NCBI RefSeq assembly: GCF_901542415.1
Contig: NZ_CABEHV010000004.1
Span: 1,657,501-1,721,500 of the forward strand
From: Streptococcus mitis
Lineage (GTDB): Bacteria > Bacillota > Bacilli > Lactobacillales > Streptococcaceae
DNA length: 64,000 bases
Reading direction: 5' to 3'
The notes under the pieces were generated by a model. The model did not search any database. It was given only the letters and a program-made list of their open reading frames with translations, and was not told where the DNA came from. The translations under genes and the position numbers were made by a program. This document shows, one piece after another, positions 62,520 through 64,000 of this stretch (positions within the stretch are counted from its first letter, which is position 1; each line of letters starts with the position of its first letter).

Positions 62520-63830
62520 ATGTTTTTTAAATTATTAAGAGAAGCTCTTAAGGTCAAGCAAGTTCGATCAAAAATCTTTTTTACGATTTTTATCGTTTTG
62601 GTTTTTCGTATCGGAACTAGTATCACAGTTCCATTTGTCAATGCCAATAGCTTGAACGCCTTAAGTGGCCTATCATTCTTAAACATGTTGAGTTTAGTGT
62701 CAGGTAACGCCTTAAAAAACTTTTCGGTTTTTGCACTTGGTGTGAGTCCCTACATTACTGCCTCTATCGTTGTTCAACTCTTGCAAATGGATATTTTACC
62801 CAAATTTGTAGAGTGGGGTAAACAAGGGGAAGTAGGTCGAAGAAAATTAAACCAAGCCACACGATATATTGCTCTTGTTCTTGCTTTTGTACAATCTATC
62901 GGGATTACAGCTGGTTTTAATACCTTGGCTGGAGCTCAATTGTTAACAACTGCTCTTACTCCACAAGTCTTTATCATGATTGGCATCATTCTAACAGCTG
63001 GTAGCATGATTGTGACTTGGTTGGGTGAGCAAATTACAGATAAGGGATACGGTAACGGTGTTTCTATGATTATCTTTGCAGGGATTGTTGCTTCAATCCC
63101 AGAGATGATTCAGGGAATCTATGTTGACTATTTTGTCAACGTACCAAGTAGTCGTATCAATTCATCTATTATTTTTGTAATCATATTGATTATCACAGTT
63201 TTGTTGATCATTTACTTTACAACCTATGTCCAACAAGCTGAATATAAAATTCCAATCCAATATACAAAGGTTGCGCAAGGAGCACCCTCTAGTTCATACC
63301 TTCCTTTGAAGGTCAATCCAGCAGGTGTTATCCCGGTTATCTTTGCAAGTTCCATTACTGCAGCTCCTGCAGCTATCTTGCAGTTTTTAAGTGCTACAGG
63401 TAATGATTGGACTTGGGTGCGTACAGCACAAGAAATGCTTGCAACTACATCACCTACTGGTATTGCCATGTATGCTTTATTGATTATTCTCTTTACATTC
63501 TTCTATACATTTGTACAGATTAATCCTGAAAAAGCTGCAGAAAACCTACAAAAAAGTGGGGCCTACATCCATGGTGTTCGTCCTGGTAAAGGAACAGAAG
63601 AATATATGTCTAAACTTCTTCGTCGTCTCGCAACTGTAGGATCGCTCTTCCTAGGTGTGATTTCAATCTTACCGATTGTAGCAAAAGATATTTTTGGACT
63701 TTCAGAAGCAGTTGCTTTTGGAGGAACCAGTCTTTTGATCATTATTTCAACTGGTATTGAAGGAATTAAGCAATTAGAAGGTTACTTATTGAAACGCAAG
63801 TATGTTGGTTTCATGGATAGAACAGAATAA
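62520..63830 (+). CDS. secY: Protein translocase subunit SecY
   Basis: SecY forms the protein-conducting channel of the Sec translocon with SecE and SecG. The 436-residue protein has ten transmembrane helices and the SFLNMLSLVSGNALKNFSVFALGVSPYITASI plug region. It also has the KxGEVGRRKLNQ loop and conserved cytoplasmic loop VRPGKGTEEY. It begins 12 bp after rplO. Confidence 0.97.
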   Translation: MFFKLLREALKVKQVRSKIFFTIFIVLVFRIGTSITVPFVNANSLNALSGLSFLNMLSLVSGNALKNFSVFALGVSPYITASIVVQLLQMDILPKFVEWGKQGEVGRRKLNQATRYIALVLAFVQSIGITAGFNTLAGAQLLTTALTPQVFIMIGIILTAGSMIVTWLGEQITDKGYGNGVSMIIFAGIVASIPEMIQGIYVDYFVNVPSSRINSSIIFVIILIITVLLIIYFTTYVQQAEYKIPIQYTKVAQGAPSSSYLPLKVNPAGVIPVIFASSITAAPAAILQFLSATGNDWTWVRTAQEMLATTSPTGIAMYALLIILFTFFYTFVQINPEKAAENLQKSGAYIHGVRPGKGTEEYMSKLLRRLATVGSLFLGVISILPIVAKDIFGLSEAVAFGGTSLLIIISTGIEGIKQLEGYLLKRKYVGFMDRTE

Positions 63831-63857
63831 AAGTATTTACATTAGTAGTAAATGCTG

Positions 63858-63920
63858 AGAGAGTGGAGACATAAACTTTAACATATGTGAGGGTTTAGTC
63901 TCCCCTCTTCTATTTTGTTT
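63858..63920 (+). terminator. Terminator/attenuator between secY and adk
   Basis: AGAGTGGAGACATAAAC (from 63860) pairs with GTTTAGTCTCC and CCTCT (to about 63908), followed by TATTTTGTTTTT. It may reduce transcription into adk. Confidence 0.6.
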
Positions 63921-63980
63921 TTAAACAGGGGTGAAAAGACTTTTTACTTCTATTTAAAAATAAAATAAGGAGATCAAATC

Positions 63981-64000
63981 ATGAATCTTTTGATTATGGG
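63981..64000 (+). CDS. adk: Adenylate kinase, first codons only
   Basis: ATG at 63981 after AAGGAG; the visible residues MNLLIMG are the start of the P-loop strand of adenylate kinase (usually MNLLIMGLPGAGKGT). The gene runs out of the window. Assigned mostly from position after secY. Confidence 0.8.

Overview
The window is chromosome of a mitis-group Streptococcus (S. pneumoniae, S. pseudopneumoniae or S. mitis). Evidence: low G+C, BOX repeats, a late-competence SigX box (TACGAATA) in front of a Ccs4-like gene, and gene order metNI / YesMN-type two-component system / nrdI-like / mutL / ruvA / tag / corA / uvrA / pepQ / ireB-ruvX / folC / cls / nrdD-nrdG / S10-spc ribosomal operon. As I remember the pneumococcal reference, riboflavin genes lie between mutL and ruvA; here the two genes are 15 bp apart, which leans towards a non-pneumococcal relative.

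Layout. 1-17.1 kb is core genome: methionine ABC transporter, ECF S-component, a YesL-YesM-YesN-like module, an NRAMP-like transporter, a LytTR/DUF3021 pair, DNA repair (mutL-ruvA-tag), a SemiSWEET sugar transporter, an S66 peptidase and corA. 17.15-33.78 kb is an integrated island of about 16.6 kb bounded by a 25-bp direct repeat. It holds a tyrosine integrase, a repressor/Cro switch, Rha, a run of small genes, a primase and an SF3 helicase with an iteron-like origin candidate, an ArpU-like regulator and hicAB. I see no capsid, portal, terminase or lysis genes, so it resembles a phage-inducible chromosomal island (PICI). It carries two insertion sequences: an IS30-family element near attL, and an IS1182-family element that splits rhuM in frame with a 7-bp target duplication. 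33.8-52.4 kb is core genome again: uvrA, pepQ, an M-box-controlled Mg2+ P-type ATPase, spx, ireB-ruvX-DUF1292, folC, cls, a competence gene, nrdD and nrdG. 52.4-64 kb is the S10-spc ribosomal operon through secY into adk, with several structured intercistronic regions.

Most notable observations. (1) A roughly 500-bp array in the island (31403-31898) of ten degenerate units spaced by exactly 48 or 58 bp, so the spacings differ by one helical turn; the flanks form changing hairpins. (2) A layered leader in front of the Mg2+ ATPase: M-box riboswitch, intrinsic terminator, a 23-codon upstream ORF rich in Asp/Glu/Pro, and two mutually exclusive hairpins ending at the ATPase ribosome-binding site. 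(3) The island sits in the divergent corA-uvrA promoter region and appears to give corA a new -35 box. (4) An array of hairpins with different but conserved stems lies downstream of the DUF1292 gene (43.05-43.29 kb). All calls come from reading the sequence; no database search was run.
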